A stretch of DNA of 15,421 bases from Terriglobia bacterium (GCA_030040515.1 JASHTO010000596.1:1-15421); one strand, 5' to 3'; shown: positions 7,457 through 14,580, counted from the first letter of the stretch. Notes: a model not told the origin generated them from the sequence alone. Numbers and translations are program-made.

Positions 7457-8575
7457 GTGGGCGAACGTTCTCCGGCGCAAATTCGCCGCGCGCTGCTCGC
7501 GTGGTTTCGCGCCAGCGCGCGAGCGCTGCCCTGGCGCGGGTCGGGCGACCCCTATGCCGTCTGGGTTTCGGAAATCATGCTCCAGCAGACCCAGGTGGCG
7601 ACGGTCATTCCGTATTACCAGCGTTTTATGGCAGCGTTCCCAAGCGTGACTTGCCTGGCGCAGGCGTCGCTGGAACGGGTTCTGGAATTGTGGTCGGGTT
7701 TGGGTTATTACCGCCGGGCTCGATACCTGCACCAAGCCGCGCAGGTGATTGCGCAGGAACATGCTGGAGAAATTCCTGAAGACTACGATGGCATTCGCGG
7801 CCTCCCCGGCATCGGCGACTACACCGCGAAAGCAGTGCTGAGCATCGCTTTCAATCAGCCCTACGCAGCGCTGGACGGAAACGTGGCGCGAGTGGTGGCG
7901 CGCCTCGGCCGTTTGCAAGGGAACCTGCACCAGCCTCGCTTCCGGCTAGCCGTGGAAGCGGTGCTCGCGCAAATGCTCTCACACAAAGCGCCGGGGAACT
8001 TTAATCAGGCACTGATGGAGTTGGGCCAGACCGTCTGCCTGCCGCGTGGGCCGCGCTGCCCGGTCTGTCCGCTGGCGAAATGGTGCGCGGGTTCTCGTGG
8101 TGGGAATCCCGAAGCCTACCCGCTCCCCCGTCCGCGCCGCGCGGCAGAATCCCACCACCTGGCCGTTGCCCTGCTGCGCCGAGGCAACAAAGTGGCCATG
8201 GTGCGCGGCCTCACCGACGGGTTGCTCAATGATCTCTGGAATTTCCCGTCGACGTTTGGCAGATCCTCTGCCAAGGCGCTGGGAAATCTTCGCGAAAAGC
8301 TGGCAGCGTTACTTGGTAACGATCCTAAAGTACGGACACGCCACGACGTGCCCCTGCAATCCAAGCCCGCAGCAGAATTCCGGCACAACATCACTTTTCG
8401 CGCAATTCAAGGCCGAATCTATCCCGCCACGCTCTCGCGGATTCCCCGCAGCCCATCGCTGCATTGGTTCGACCTCAGCAAATTGCCCCAAGCCGCGATT
8501 TCCCAATTGGCGCGCAAAGTTGTGCAGAAAGTGGAAGATGGAATTGCGACCCCAAAGAGCAAGCAGAAGGGATAA
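7457..8575 (+). CDS. mutY: A/G-specific adenine DNA glycosylase MutY
   Basis: This monofunctional base-excision-repair enzyme removes adenine opposite 8-oxoguanine. With GTG 7457 as residue 1 the protein has 372 residues. The key residues are catalytic Glu39 (SEIMLQQTQV), the helix-hairpin-helix LPGIGDYTAKAV (116-127), catalytic Asp140 (ALDGNVARVV), and the 4Fe-4S cysteines 194, 201, 204 and 210 (C-x6-C-x2-C-x5-C). Each lies exactly two residues beyond the E. coli MutY position (E37, D138, C192/199/202/208), which strongly supports this start over upstream alternatives. Tyr122 replaces the lyase Lys found in endonuclease III, consistent with MutY and not Nth. The C-terminal third (about 260-365, with LNDLWNFPS and HNITF) is the Nudix-like 8-oxoG recognition domain. 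AAGAAGG touches the GTG with no spacing, so initiation may be weak. Confidence 0.93.
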   Translation: MGERSPAQIRRALLAWFRASARALPWRGSGDPYAVWVSEIMLQQTQVATVIPYYQRFMAAFPSVTCLAQASLERVLELWSGLGYYRRARYLHQAAQVIAQEHAGEIPEDYDGIRGLPGIGDYTAKAVLSIAFNQPYAALDGNVARVVARLGRLQGNLHQPRFRLAVEAVLAQMLSHKAPGNFNQALMELGQTVCLPRGPRCPVCPLAKWCAGSRGGNPEAYPLPRPRRAAESHHLAVALLRRGNKVAMVRGLTDGLLNDLWNFPSTFGRSSAKALGNLREKLAALLGNDPKVRTRHDVPLQSKPAAEFRHNITFRAIQGRIYPATLSRIPRSPSLHWFDLSKLPQAAISQLARKVVQKVEDGIATPKSKQKG

Positions 8576-8707
8576 TCTGATCTCGTTCAGCATTTCCGCG
8601 CGGCAACGAACCCGAAGGACGCCGCCCGCTTGGACGACAAACTCGGCAGCTATGGTCTTCGGCAACTGACGCCGTGTGTCGCAACCGTGCTTCCCGGACG
8701 ATTGTTA

Positions 8708-8716
8708 TGCTACAGT
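8708..8716 (+). promoter_or_regulatory. Possible extended -10 promoter
   Basis: TG-C-TACAGT fits an extended -10 element (TGnTAnnnT); no convincing -35 is seen. Transcription would begin near 8723, only a few bases before the ATG at 8727. This matches the lack of a Shine-Dalgarno there and suggests a nearly leaderless mRNA. Confidence 0.35.
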
Positions 8717-8726
8717 CTGTAATCCT

Positions 8727-8996
8727 ATGGAAAAAACGCAACCCCCTTTGACTTTTCTCACGGCAACTCCGCTGCAAGTGCAATTTGACCCGGCATCTGG
8801 AATGTTGTGGGCAATGTTTTCCTCGACCTTCGCGGCGTACAATCCGGCAACCAAGACCGCGAAAGAAATTGTGCAGCCTGTACGCGTGGGCATGACGCGC
8901 GGGGTAGCGCAGCAGCTTGTTTCGGATATTCGCCGGCTGGAATCATCGCTAGCTTCGCCGGGAAGGCACTCAAACAACTCCGGTCACCCCTCCTGA
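8727..8996 (+). CDS. Conserved-looking small protein of unknown function
   Basis: 89 residues from ATG 8727; a GTG at 8676 in the same frame is possible but would include the putative promoter. I do not recognise the family. It is soluble, with no signal peptide or membrane helix. The N-terminal half has alternating hydrophobic positions like beta strands (PLQVQFDPASGMLWAMF). The second half is probably helical and ends in GVAQQLVSDIRRLESSL. It stops 7 nt before the transglutaminase start, so the two are probably one transcription unit, perhaps translationally coupled. The tail (RHSNNSGHPS) is polar and likely disordered. Support is the tight spacing and protein-like composition only. Confidence 0.55.
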   Translation: MEKTQPPLTFLTATPLQVQFDPASGMLWAMFSSTFAAYNPATKTAKEIVQPVRVGMTRGVAQQLVSDIRRLESSLASPGRHSNNSGHPS

Positions 8997-9003
8997 AAAT
9001 CCC

Positions 9004-11208
9004 ATGGCCCCAACCGCACAACTTGCCGGCATCGGCCTGCTGAAGCGCCAGGCCAACATCAGCGTGCAGCGCTACTTTGAGATTTCCCTGCTCCTGATGC
9101 TCTCGACCGGCTTCCTCACCATCGCCACCACGGGCAAGCTGGACTTGGTCTCGACCATCGTGATGTTCGTGGCGCTTTGCGTGAAATTCTGGGGCTATCT
9201 TCGTGCCGCCGATTTTTCCCTCACCCACAAGACGGTCACGCGCATTTCCATCTTCTACATTTTTTTCTATGGCCTCGATTTCCTCATCTTCGCCTCCGGC
9301 CCCACGGCAATTGACCGCATGTTGGCGGCCACGGTCCATCTGGTGCTTTTCATTACCGTCGTGAAAATCTTTTCGGCCCGGGCGGATCGCGACTACGGGT
9401 ACCTGGCCACGCTCTCGTTCCTGATGATGCTGGCCAGTGCCGTGCTCACGGTAAGCACCACGTTCATGGTGAGCTTCACGGTTTACGGGCTGGCAGCGAT
9501 TTCAACCTTCATCAGTTATGAAATCAAGCGAGGGATGGAAGCCGCGCAGCGGACGCCGGAGGGACCCTTCCGCATTCCTACGCAGAACCGCAAGGCTATT
9601 GAGAGGGCCCTGCTGACGGCGGCGTCAGGCCTGGGTGTAGGGATTTTCAGTTTGGCCACCGTCCTGTTTTTCATCATCCCGCGTTACCGGACAGGCTACC
9701 TGACGGAAATGTCGATGCAGGCCCAAAACATCACGGGGTTTTCCGAGACCGTGAATCTGGGAGACATCCGGCAGATCCTGCGTTCGCCCATGGTGGTGAT
9801 GCGCGTCATGCCGGCGGGCAGTCCGCGGTCATATGCGGGCGTCAAATGGCGTGGCGTAACGCTGAACAGCTTTAACGGCAAGAAATGGTTCAACGACAAT
9901 GCGGACCGCATAACCCTGAAAGAGCAATCCTACCAGCAATTCCTTCTCCCCCTGCCGGAAGGATTTCAGGAGCGCCCCAATCAGCCTCGGCGCTACAGAG
10001 TCTTGCGCGCGGGGCTCTCCACGGACGTGCTTTTCGCTGCCGCCGAGCCGCGCGAGGTCTCCGGCGTGCGCATGCTCAGCCAGGACCAGGCCGGCGCACT
10101 GCACAACCCGGGAAATTTCAGCTCCCCATTTGCCTACGAAGTTGTTTCCAATATCGGTCTGCCGCCGGCGAAGGATTTGCGCAGCGCCTCCACCGATTAT
10201 CCGGAGGAGATTCGGCTGGTCTATCTCCGCCTGCCGCACACTCTGGATCCGCGCGTTGGGGAGCTGGCCCGCACCATCACCGCCCCCGCCTCCAACAACT
10301 ATGACCGCGCCACAGCCATTCAAACCTACTTGCGCGACAACTTCAAATATACGCTCGATCCGCCCGATATTGAGCCCGCCGATCCCGTGGGCAGCTTCCT
10401 GTTTCGCTCCAAGTCCGGTTACTGTGAATATTTTGCCGCGGCCATGGCGGTGATGCTGCGCACGCTGAATATTCCTTCCCGGTTGGTCAATGGATTTCAA
10501 ACCGGAACCTACAACAGGTTCGGCAAGGACTTCGTGGTGCGGGCGCGCGACGCGCATAGCTGGGTGGAGGTTTATTTCACGGGCTATGGGTGGGTCCCCT
10601 TCGACCCCACCCCACCCGATCCTCATCCCGTTCTACCCGGCGAGTGGGACGATTACATCGATACCGCGGCGCTCTTCTGGAACGAGTGGGTGATCAACTA
10701 CGACTTCAGCCATCAGGTGCAGTTGGCGCGCCAGATTGAACAGGACTCGCGCAGTTTCCAGCAGGTCTTCCGCCGACGCACGCAGCGGCTGAAGCACGCG
10801 GGGATCCTGGCCGCGTTCCGCATCGAAGGCTGGTTGATGTCGCACAAATTGCTGGTCCTCGCGATCATGCTGGGGATTCTCACGGGGCTGATTTTGACGG
10901 ACAAAACCGGAACACTGGCAGAATGGCGCTTCCGGCTGGCGTGGAAATTCGCGCGGCACGATTCCCAAGTGAGCCCGCGCCAGGCGACGCTCACCTACCA
11001 GCGCCTGCTCCACACGCTTCAGAAGAAGGGGTTTCGAAAACCTCCCTCGCAGACGCCGCGTGAGTTTGCACTCTCCTTTATCACCACACCACTGGGGCCC
11101 GGCGTGGCGGAATTTACGAGACTTTATAACTCGCTGCGCTACGGGCAGGCCTCCGTCTCGCTTCCCCAACTGCGCCGGATCCTGGAGGACATCGCGAAAG
11201 GAAAATAG
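9004..11208 (+). CDS. TgpA-type membrane transglutaminase-like protein
   Basis: 734 residues in three parts. The N-terminal membrane block (DUF3488/TgpA_N type) has hydrophobic segments near 26-42, 47-66, 81-98, 107-123, 134-171 and 203-226. An extracytoplasmic transglutaminase-core domain carries a full papain-like triad: Cys474 in SGYCEYFA, His518 in DAHSWVEV and Asp534 in PFDPTPP. A last membrane helix (about 615-635) precedes a C-terminal DUF4129-like tail (ATLTYQRLLHTLQKKGF...PREF). Related proteins, including Pseudomonas TgpA, act on periplasmic or cell-surface proteins; the substrate here is unknown. Homologues usually sit beside a MoxR AAA-ATPase and a DUF58 protein, and neither is present here. 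ATG 9004 follows the small upstream gene by 7 nt and has no strong Shine-Dalgarno, consistent with coupling. Confidence 0.9.
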   Translation: MAPTAQLAGIGLLKRQANISVQRYFEISLLLMLSTGFLTIATTGKLDLVSTIVMFVALCVKFWGYLRAADFSLTHKTVTRISIFYIFFYGLDFLIFASGPTAIDRMLAATVHLVLFITVVKIFSARADRDYGYLATLSFLMMLASAVLTVSTTFMVSFTVYGLAAISTFISYEIKRGMEAAQRTPEGPFRIPTQNRKAIERALLTAASGLGVGIFSLATVLFFIIPRYRTGYLTEMSMQAQNITGFSETVNLGDIRQILRSPMVVMRVMPAGSPRSYAGVKWRGVTLNSFNGKKWFNDNADRITLKEQSYQQFLLPLPEGFQERPNQPRRYRVLRAGLSTDVLFAAAEPREVSGVRMLSQDQAGALHNPGNFSSPFAYEVVSNIGLPPAKDLRSASTDYPEEIRLVYLRLPHTLDPRVGELARTITAPASNNYDRATAIQTYLRDNFKYTLDPPDIEPADPVGSFLFRSKSGYCEYFAAAMAVMLRTLNIPSRLVNGFQTGTYNRFGKDFVVRARDAHSWVEVYFTGYGWVPFDPTPPDPHPVLPGEWDDYIDTAALFWNEWVINYDFSHQVQLARQIEQDSRSFQQVFRRRTQRLKHAGILAAFRIEGWLMSHKLLVLAIMLGILTGLILTDKTGTLAEWRFRLAWKFARHDSQVSPRQATLTYQRLLHTLQKKGFRKPPSQTPREFALSFITTPLGPGVAEFTRLYNSLRYGQASVSLPQLRRILEDIAKGK

Positions 11209-11265
11209 CGTCGTTCCCTCGGGGCGGGATCGGCGATTGCCCGGCCAAAAGGGCGGAGGGCGGAT

Positions 11266-12009
11266 TTACGGAATCGACTTGCCGCCATCGACGACGATAA
11301 TTTGCCCGGTAATGAAATCGCTGTGCGTGGCAAGGAAAAGAACCGTTTGCGCAATGTCATCCGCCGTGCCGCCTTTGCCCAAAGGAATTCCCCGGATGAT
11401 TTTACGGACGGCGGCGGTGCGTTCCTCATCCGGAAAGAGAATCGAGCCGGGCGCTACGCTGTTGACCCGAATGATGGGCGCGAGAGCCCGGGCCAACGTG
11501 CGCGTGAGCGAGATCAGCGCGGCCTTCGACGCGCAGTAGTGCATGTAGCTCGGCCACGCCTGCAAGCCTCCAAGCGAGGAGATGTTGACAATGTTCCCAG
11601 CTCCCTGGCGCATCATCATGCGCGCGGCGGCCTGGGCGCAGAAAAACGGGCCTTTCAGATTTGCGGCGAGGACGCGGTCAAAATCCTTCTCTTCGAGTTC
11701 GTCCCACGTCCTCGCGAAGAAGATGCCCGCGTTGTTAACGAGCAGATCAAGGCGGCCGAAACGCTTTTGAACGGCACGGAACATGGCCGCCACCTGCGCG
11801 GGGCGCGAAACGTCGGCGCGAAAGGCAACAGCGCGCACGCCCATCGCGGCAATTTCCTCGACAGTGGCCATGGCACCCTGGCGCGATTGGTTGTAATTCA
11901 CGATCAAGTCAGCGCCCGCGCGCCCAAGCGTAAGGGCAATGGCGCGTCCGATGCGCTTCCCCGCACCCGTCACCAGCGCCACCTGGCCTCCAAGGGATTG
12001 TTCACTCAT
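11266..12009 (-). CDS. SDR-family oxidoreductase, pteridine-reductase-like signature
   Basis: 247 residues, a full-length classical short-chain dehydrogenase/reductase. It shows the nucleotide-binding turn TGAGKRIG (14-21), ADV (65-67), NNAG (92-95), Asn117, and the catalytic set Ser144/Ser145, Tyr158 and Lys162 (YCASK). The C-terminal NSVAPGSI and GQIIVVDGG blocks are also typical. The glycine motif reads TG-x3-R-x-G, not TG-x3-G-x-G. This variant is known from pteridine reductases and FolM-type dihydromonapterin reductases, so a pteridine substrate is worth considering over FabG-like 3-ketoacyl reduction. No folate or fatty-acid gene is adjacent. It converges on the transglutaminase gene (57-nt gap) without a clear terminator. 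ATG 12009 has no strong ribosome binding site. Confidence 0.88.
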   Translation of the reverse strand: MSEQSLGGQVALVTGAGKRIGRAIALTLGRAGADLIVNYNQSRQGAMATVEEIAAMGVRAVAFRADVSRPAQVAAMFRAVQKRFGRLDLLVNNAGIFFARTWDELEEKDFDRVLAANLKGPFFCAQAAARMMMRQGAGNIVNISSLGGLQAWPSYMHYCASKAALISLTRTLARALAPIIRVNSVAPGSILFPDEERTAAVRKIIRGIPLGKGGTADDIAQTVLFLATHSDFITGQIIVVDGGKSIP

Positions 12010-12038
12010 GGGGCGTGCATGTTAACACGACCGTAGCA

Positions 12039-12053
12039 CGGGCGTCTCGCCCG
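12039..12053. repeat. Short GC hairpin
   Basis: CGGGCG-TCT-CGCCCG, a perfect 6-bp stem with a 3-nt loop, in the divergent spacer just upstream of the SDR gene. It may be the core of a degraded palindromic repeat. Confidence 0.4.
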
Positions 12054-12084
12054 CTGTGGCCCGGGCGTCCAGCCGATGCAAGAA

Positions 12085-12139
12085 GTAGGGGCGGCCCTCG
12101 TGGCCGCCCAGGCGGGAGCAACCGCGAGGGTGCCCCTAC
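12085..12139. repeat. Palindromic element, GTAGGGGC...GCCCCTAC type
   Basis: GTAGGGGC (12085-12092) is mirrored by GCCCCTAC (12132-12139). Inside is a perfect 8-bp hairpin, GGGCGGCC/GGCCGCCC (12089-12096 and 12102-12109), with loop CTCGT, which is ACGAG on the other strand. The same outer octamer and loop occur inside the two TGGGTCA-ended elements near ubiD, but the stem sequence is different and the TGGGTCA ends are missing. It lies between the divergent SDR and glutaredoxin-like genes. Confidence 0.65.
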
Positions 12140-12156
12140 GACAATCGCCTCGCGCC

Positions 12157-12186
12157 TTGACGCTTCCCGACCCTTGCTCCTAGAAT
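12157..12186 (+). promoter_or_regulatory. Sigma-70-like promoter of the glutaredoxin-bshB1 pair
   Basis: TTGACG (12157-12162), an 18-nt spacer, then TAGAAT (12181-12186). Start of transcription is expected near 12193, giving a leader of only about 8 nt before ATG 12201. Confidence 0.5.
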
Positions 12187-12200
12187 TCCTCGGGGTACTG

Positions 12201-12473
12201 ATGGCAGAAGTTATTCTCTACACCAAACCGGGATGCTGCTTGTGCGACACGGTCAAGGCACAGCTCAACAAACTCCGTACGCGGCATCCCTTCGAGCTTC
12301 GCGAGATCAACATTCTCGAAGACCGTGACGCATTCGCGAATTTTCAGGAAGAAATTCCCGTGGTATTCATCCATGGGCAGAAGGCGTTCCAATACCACCT
12401 GGATGACCGGGAGTTCCTGCGGCGGCTTAATTCGGCTCCCGAAGCGGGAGAAAGGCGTGAGAATGGAAGTTGA
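12201..12473 (+). CDS. Glutaredoxin-like (DUF836 type) thiol redoxin
   Basis: 90 residues with a thioredoxin-fold layout: strand VILYTKPG, active site C-C-L-C (Cys12, Cys13, Cys15, so a CxxC with an extra Cys), helix DTVKAQLNKL, strand FELREINI, and the cis-proline region EEIPVVFIHG (Pro53). Length and the PGCxLC pattern match small glutaredoxin-like proteins rather than true GSH glutaredoxins. Upstream in-frame codons back to GTG 12015 would run through the hairpin repeats, so ATG 12201 is chosen; GGGG lies 5 nt upstream. The end overlaps the next gene, bshB1, by 11 nt. This suggests co-translation and a role in bacillithiol-linked thiol redox, which is inferred from context. The unusual extra Cys13 could alter redox chemistry. 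Confidence 0.8.
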   Translation: MAEVILYTKPGCCLCDTVKAQLNKLRTRHPFELREINILEDRDAFANFQEEIPVVFIHGQKAFQYHLDDREFLRRLNSAPEAGERRENGS

Positions 12474-13176
12474 TATTTTGACGATTGCGGCGCATCCGGA
12501 CGACGTGGAAATTACCTGCGGCGGAACAGTGATCAAGATGGTCGAAGCGGGTTACCGCGTGGGTATTCTTGACCTGACGGGCGGGGAGAGCGGCACGCGC
12601 GGCAGCGCCGCGTTGCGCGCCAAGGAAGCGGGGCGAGCCGCAAAGGTGCTGGGCGCGGCCTACCGCGAAAGCCTCGACCTTCCCGACGCCGGAGTGGAAA
12701 ATAATCGCGAAAGCAAAATGAAGGTCGCCCAGAAGATTCGCGACTTAAAGCCGCAGACCGTCATTCTGCCCTACTGGGAGGGCCGCCACCCCGACCATTA
12801 CACCGCCGGGCTGCTCGGTTACGAAGCGTGCTTTCTGGCCGGGCTCGCGCGGCTGCCGCTGGCGGGCAAGCCTCACCGCCCCTTCAAGGTCCTTTACGCC
12901 TCGCAGTACGTGCCCACTGTGCGCCCGACCTTCGTGGTGGATATCACCGCGCAGTATGCGAAAAAGCTCAAAGCCATCTTCTGTTTTTCCTCGCAGTTCT
13001 CGCCGCCCAAGGATTTGGGCAACCTCTTCCCCTCGCGCGAAGACATCGACGGGCGCCTGAGTTCAGAAGCCCGCCACTTTGGCCAGATGATTGGAGTCCG
13101 CTACGGCGAGCCGTTCATCCAGCGTGAGGTTGCGGAAGTCGCGGATATCGTCAAGATGCCCGTAAGGTCGATATGA
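12463..13176 (+). CDS. bshB1: Bacillithiol biosynthesis deacetylase BshB1 (LmbE/PIG-L family)
   Basis: The enzyme hydrolyses GlcNAc-malate to GlcN-malate, the second step of bacillithiol synthesis. The 237-residue length is normal. The N-terminal zinc motif AHPDD spans residues 10-14: His11 and Asp14 are zinc ligands and Asp13 the likely general base. The second zinc site is RHPDH (108-112). The LTGGESGTRG and YRESLDLPD segments are typical of BshB1 as opposed to other LmbE proteins. ATG 12463 is chosen because MEVDILTIAAHPDD matches the usual family start; an in-frame GTG at 12457 is an alternative. AAAGG lies 7 nt upstream of the ATG, inside the end of the redoxin gene. bshA and bshC are not in the window. 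The convergent DedA gene ends 18 nt away, leaving no space for a terminator. Confidence 0.88.
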   Translation: MEVDILTIAAHPDDVEITCGGTVIKMVEAGYRVGILDLTGGESGTRGSAALRAKEAGRAAKVLGAAYRESLDLPDAGVENNRESKMKVAQKIRDLKPQTVILPYWEGRHPDHYTAGLLGYEACFLAGLARLPLAGKPHRPFKVLYASQYVPTVRPTFVVDITAQYAKKLKAIFCFSSQFSPPKDLGNLFPSREDIDGRLSSEARHFGQMIGVRYGEPFIQREVAEVADIVKMPVRSI

Positions 13177-13194
13177 AAGGCTAACGATGAGCTC

Positions 13195-13818
13195 TCACAC
13201 TGCTCGCAGGCGGTTCCTCCAGCGATTTTGGACAAACCACACGGCGCCGGCGAGGATCACCACGCCCAGAACGGCATCAAAGCGGTGGAAGTATTCGTGC
13301 AGGCTCATCCAGCGCTGGCCGAGCTTCATTCCCGCGTAAGCGAGCGCCAGGCACCAGGGTAGCGAGCCGAGGAAGGTGTAGAAGTGAAAACGAATTGCAT
13401 TCATGCGTGAAACTCCGGCAGGAAAGGCAATGAAGGTTCGAATAACCGGCAGAAGTCGCGCGAAAAACACCGCCCAATCGCCGTAGCGCGCGAAGAATCG
13501 ATCCGCCATCTCGAGGTCGTGGTGAGTCACCAGCAACCATCGGCCGTATTTTTCCACCAGCGGCCGCCCGCCCAAAGAGCCGATGTAATAAGCAATCAGA
13601 GAGCCCAGGTTGCAACCCAGGGCTCCGGCCACAGCCACTCCCAGCAAGTCAAACCGGCCGAGGTGAACCAGGTAGCCGGAGAACGGCATGATGACTTCCG
13701 AGGGTAACGGTATGCAGGCCGATTCGATGGCCATGAGCAGCATGACGCCGAAGTAACCCCCATGCGAAATTATGGAGATGATGAGGCCTGCAAGGGATTC
13801 AAGAAGAGAAGAAGCCAT
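13195..13818 (-). CDS. DedA-family membrane protein
   Basis: 207 residues, the normal size for DedA (SNARE-associated/VTT domain) proteins. Several members recycle undecaprenyl phosphate or flip phospholipids across the membrane. The family pattern is clear: acidic re-entrant region ESACIPLPSEVIMPFSG (32-48), GCNLGSLIAYYIGSLGG, then FFARLLPVIRTF and PAGVSRMNAIRF with the conserved Arg residues, followed by GSLPWCLALAYAGMKLG. About four to five hydrophobic segments are seen; the C-terminus is basic (NRWRNRLRA). The ATG at 13816-13818 has no good Shine-Dalgarno. It converges on bshB1 and is probably transcribed alone. The transported lipid cannot be told from sequence. Confidence 0.88.
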   Translation of the reverse strand: MASSLLESLAGLIISIISHGGYFGVMLLMAIESACIPLPSEVIMPFSGYLVHLGRFDLLGVAVAGALGCNLGSLIAYYIGSLGGRPLVEKYGRWLLVTHHDLEMADRFFARYGDWAVFFARLLPVIRTFIAFPAGVSRMNAIRFHFYTFLGSLPWCLALAYAGMKLGQRWMSLHEYFHRFDAVLGVVILAGAVWFVQNRWRNRLRAV

Positions 13819-13835
13819 AGATAGGTTTGGTCACT

Positions 13836-13870
13836 CGGCCATTTGTTCATCAAGTCCATTCGGCCATTTG
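13836..13870. repeat. Short direct repeat upstream of the DedA gene
   Basis: CGGCCATTTG occurs at 13836-13845 and again at 13861-13870. Related ATGACC words follow at about 13925-13945. It looks like a small degenerate tandem of about 8-10-bp words on the upstream side of the DedA gene; no operator function is evident. Confidence 0.4.
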
Positions 13871-13952
13871 GCGATGGTATGGAACTGGCGGATTATGATG
13901 GCGAATTAATTTTTCAATATCCAGATGACCGAAACGCAAAATGACCAGATTT

Positions 13953-14174
13953 TCAAAACGCGTCTGCTTCCTGAGTAAAAATGAAACCGGAAAGCCCAAC
14001 GCCATCAGCAACTTTCTCAACCTTCACACGGCGAACGTCCGTGTCCCCTCCCCCGACTTTTCTCAAGACGGCATAGGAAGTAAAGGCCTCGGAGTAAACT
14101 TTGGTCACCAGCCAATTTTCGGCCGTCGCTTGCAATTGCCAGACTTGGCCTAACAAAATTGAGGTAACTGCCAC
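13953..14174 (-). pseudogene. Possible relic of a SPOR-like domain
   Basis: This 73-codon minus-strand frame reads VWQLQATAENWLVTKVYS, then FTSYAVLRKVGGGDTDVRR and VKVEKVADG. The order (hydrophobic strand, helix with L/V spacing, F-x-x-YAV, then RVKV-like strand) resembles the C-terminal SPOR fold that binds denuded peptidoglycan glycan. It is too short to be a full protein of that class, lacks the upstream membrane part, and no ribosome binding site is seen. It could be a decayed gene end or chance. The opposite-strand frame (13941-14153) is less protein-like. Confidence 0.3.
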
Positions 14175-14551
14175 AGTTTAGAGCTCCTTCAAGGGAGAGA
14201 CGAAATTCTGTCACAGGGAATTGCTTTCGAGCCTCGACTGAAGGCTCATAAATCTAATCTAAACCGGCCTTTCAGGCAGAGTCAAGCGCGCAATCCACGC
14301 TCCCGGTGTCCCGATAGTGCGGCCGGCAAAACCTAAAGTGTAAAGTCAATTTTACGCTCGAAGCATAGTAAGAAGTGCAACCCATTCCCAGTCCTGGCCT
14401 TCCAATAGGAGGGGAAATCCAGCCTTTCTGCGAGACGTGCCGCAGGTCCCCATCAAAAGCCATCGGCAGATTCGGTTGGACGTCTGCCATGCCAAGTTTG
14501 CCGCCACCTATCGCCGCGAGAAAGAAATCCGGGGGGCATGCTTGCCCTCAG
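14175..14551. other. Non-coding spacer, no gene recognised
   Basis: No supported gene on either strand. Two small stems are visible: GAGCCT/AGGCTC (14229-14234 and 14242-14247, 7-nt loop) and a weaker GTAAA/TTTAC pair near 14340-14355. Neither is followed by a T-tract. The sequence is less GC-rich and less codon-structured than its neighbours, which fits decayed DNA. Confidence 0.5.
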
Positions 14552-14560
14552 TGGTATAAT
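14552..14560 (+). promoter_or_regulatory. Extended -10 promoter of the M48 protease
   Basis: TG-G-TATAAT, a perfect consensus -10 with the TGn extension. The region 16-18 nt upstream is G-rich and has no -35, as is usual for extended -10 promoters. Start of transcription is expected near 14567, about 14 nt before the ATG. Confidence 0.6.
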
Positions 14561-14567
14561 GCCTGTT

Positions 14568-14573
14568 AAGGAG
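14568..14573 (+). promoter_or_regulatory. Ribosome binding site of the M48 protease
   Basis: AAGGAG, 7 nt before ATG 14581, the strongest Shine-Dalgarno in the window. It fixes the start of the partial gene. Confidence 0.75.
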
Positions 14574-14580
14574 TATTGCC

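Noticed and set aside
8046..8669. 207-codon plus-strand frame overlapping the mutY end
   Set aside because: Shifted frame through the MutY Fe-S and Nudix-like regions, Pro/Arg/Trp-rich, no domain.
9829..10626. 265-codon minus-strand frame inside the transglutaminase gene
   Set aside because: Covers the catalytic domain on the other strand and shows no motif; a high-GC shadow.
11302..12036. 244-codon plus-strand frame across the SDR gene
   Set aside because: Mirror frame of a conserved SDR; Arg/His-rich, no domain.
12085..12139. Start of a CRISPR array or riboswitch upstream of the glutaredoxin-like gene
   Set aside because: A single palindromic unit with no repeat-spacer periodicity; it matches the dispersed hairpin family seen near ubiD and no known riboswitch pattern.
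14375..14569. 64-codon plus-strand frame with a CETCRR motif before the M48 gene
   Set aside because: Runs through the promoter of the next gene, has no ribosome binding site and no other conserved-looking feature.
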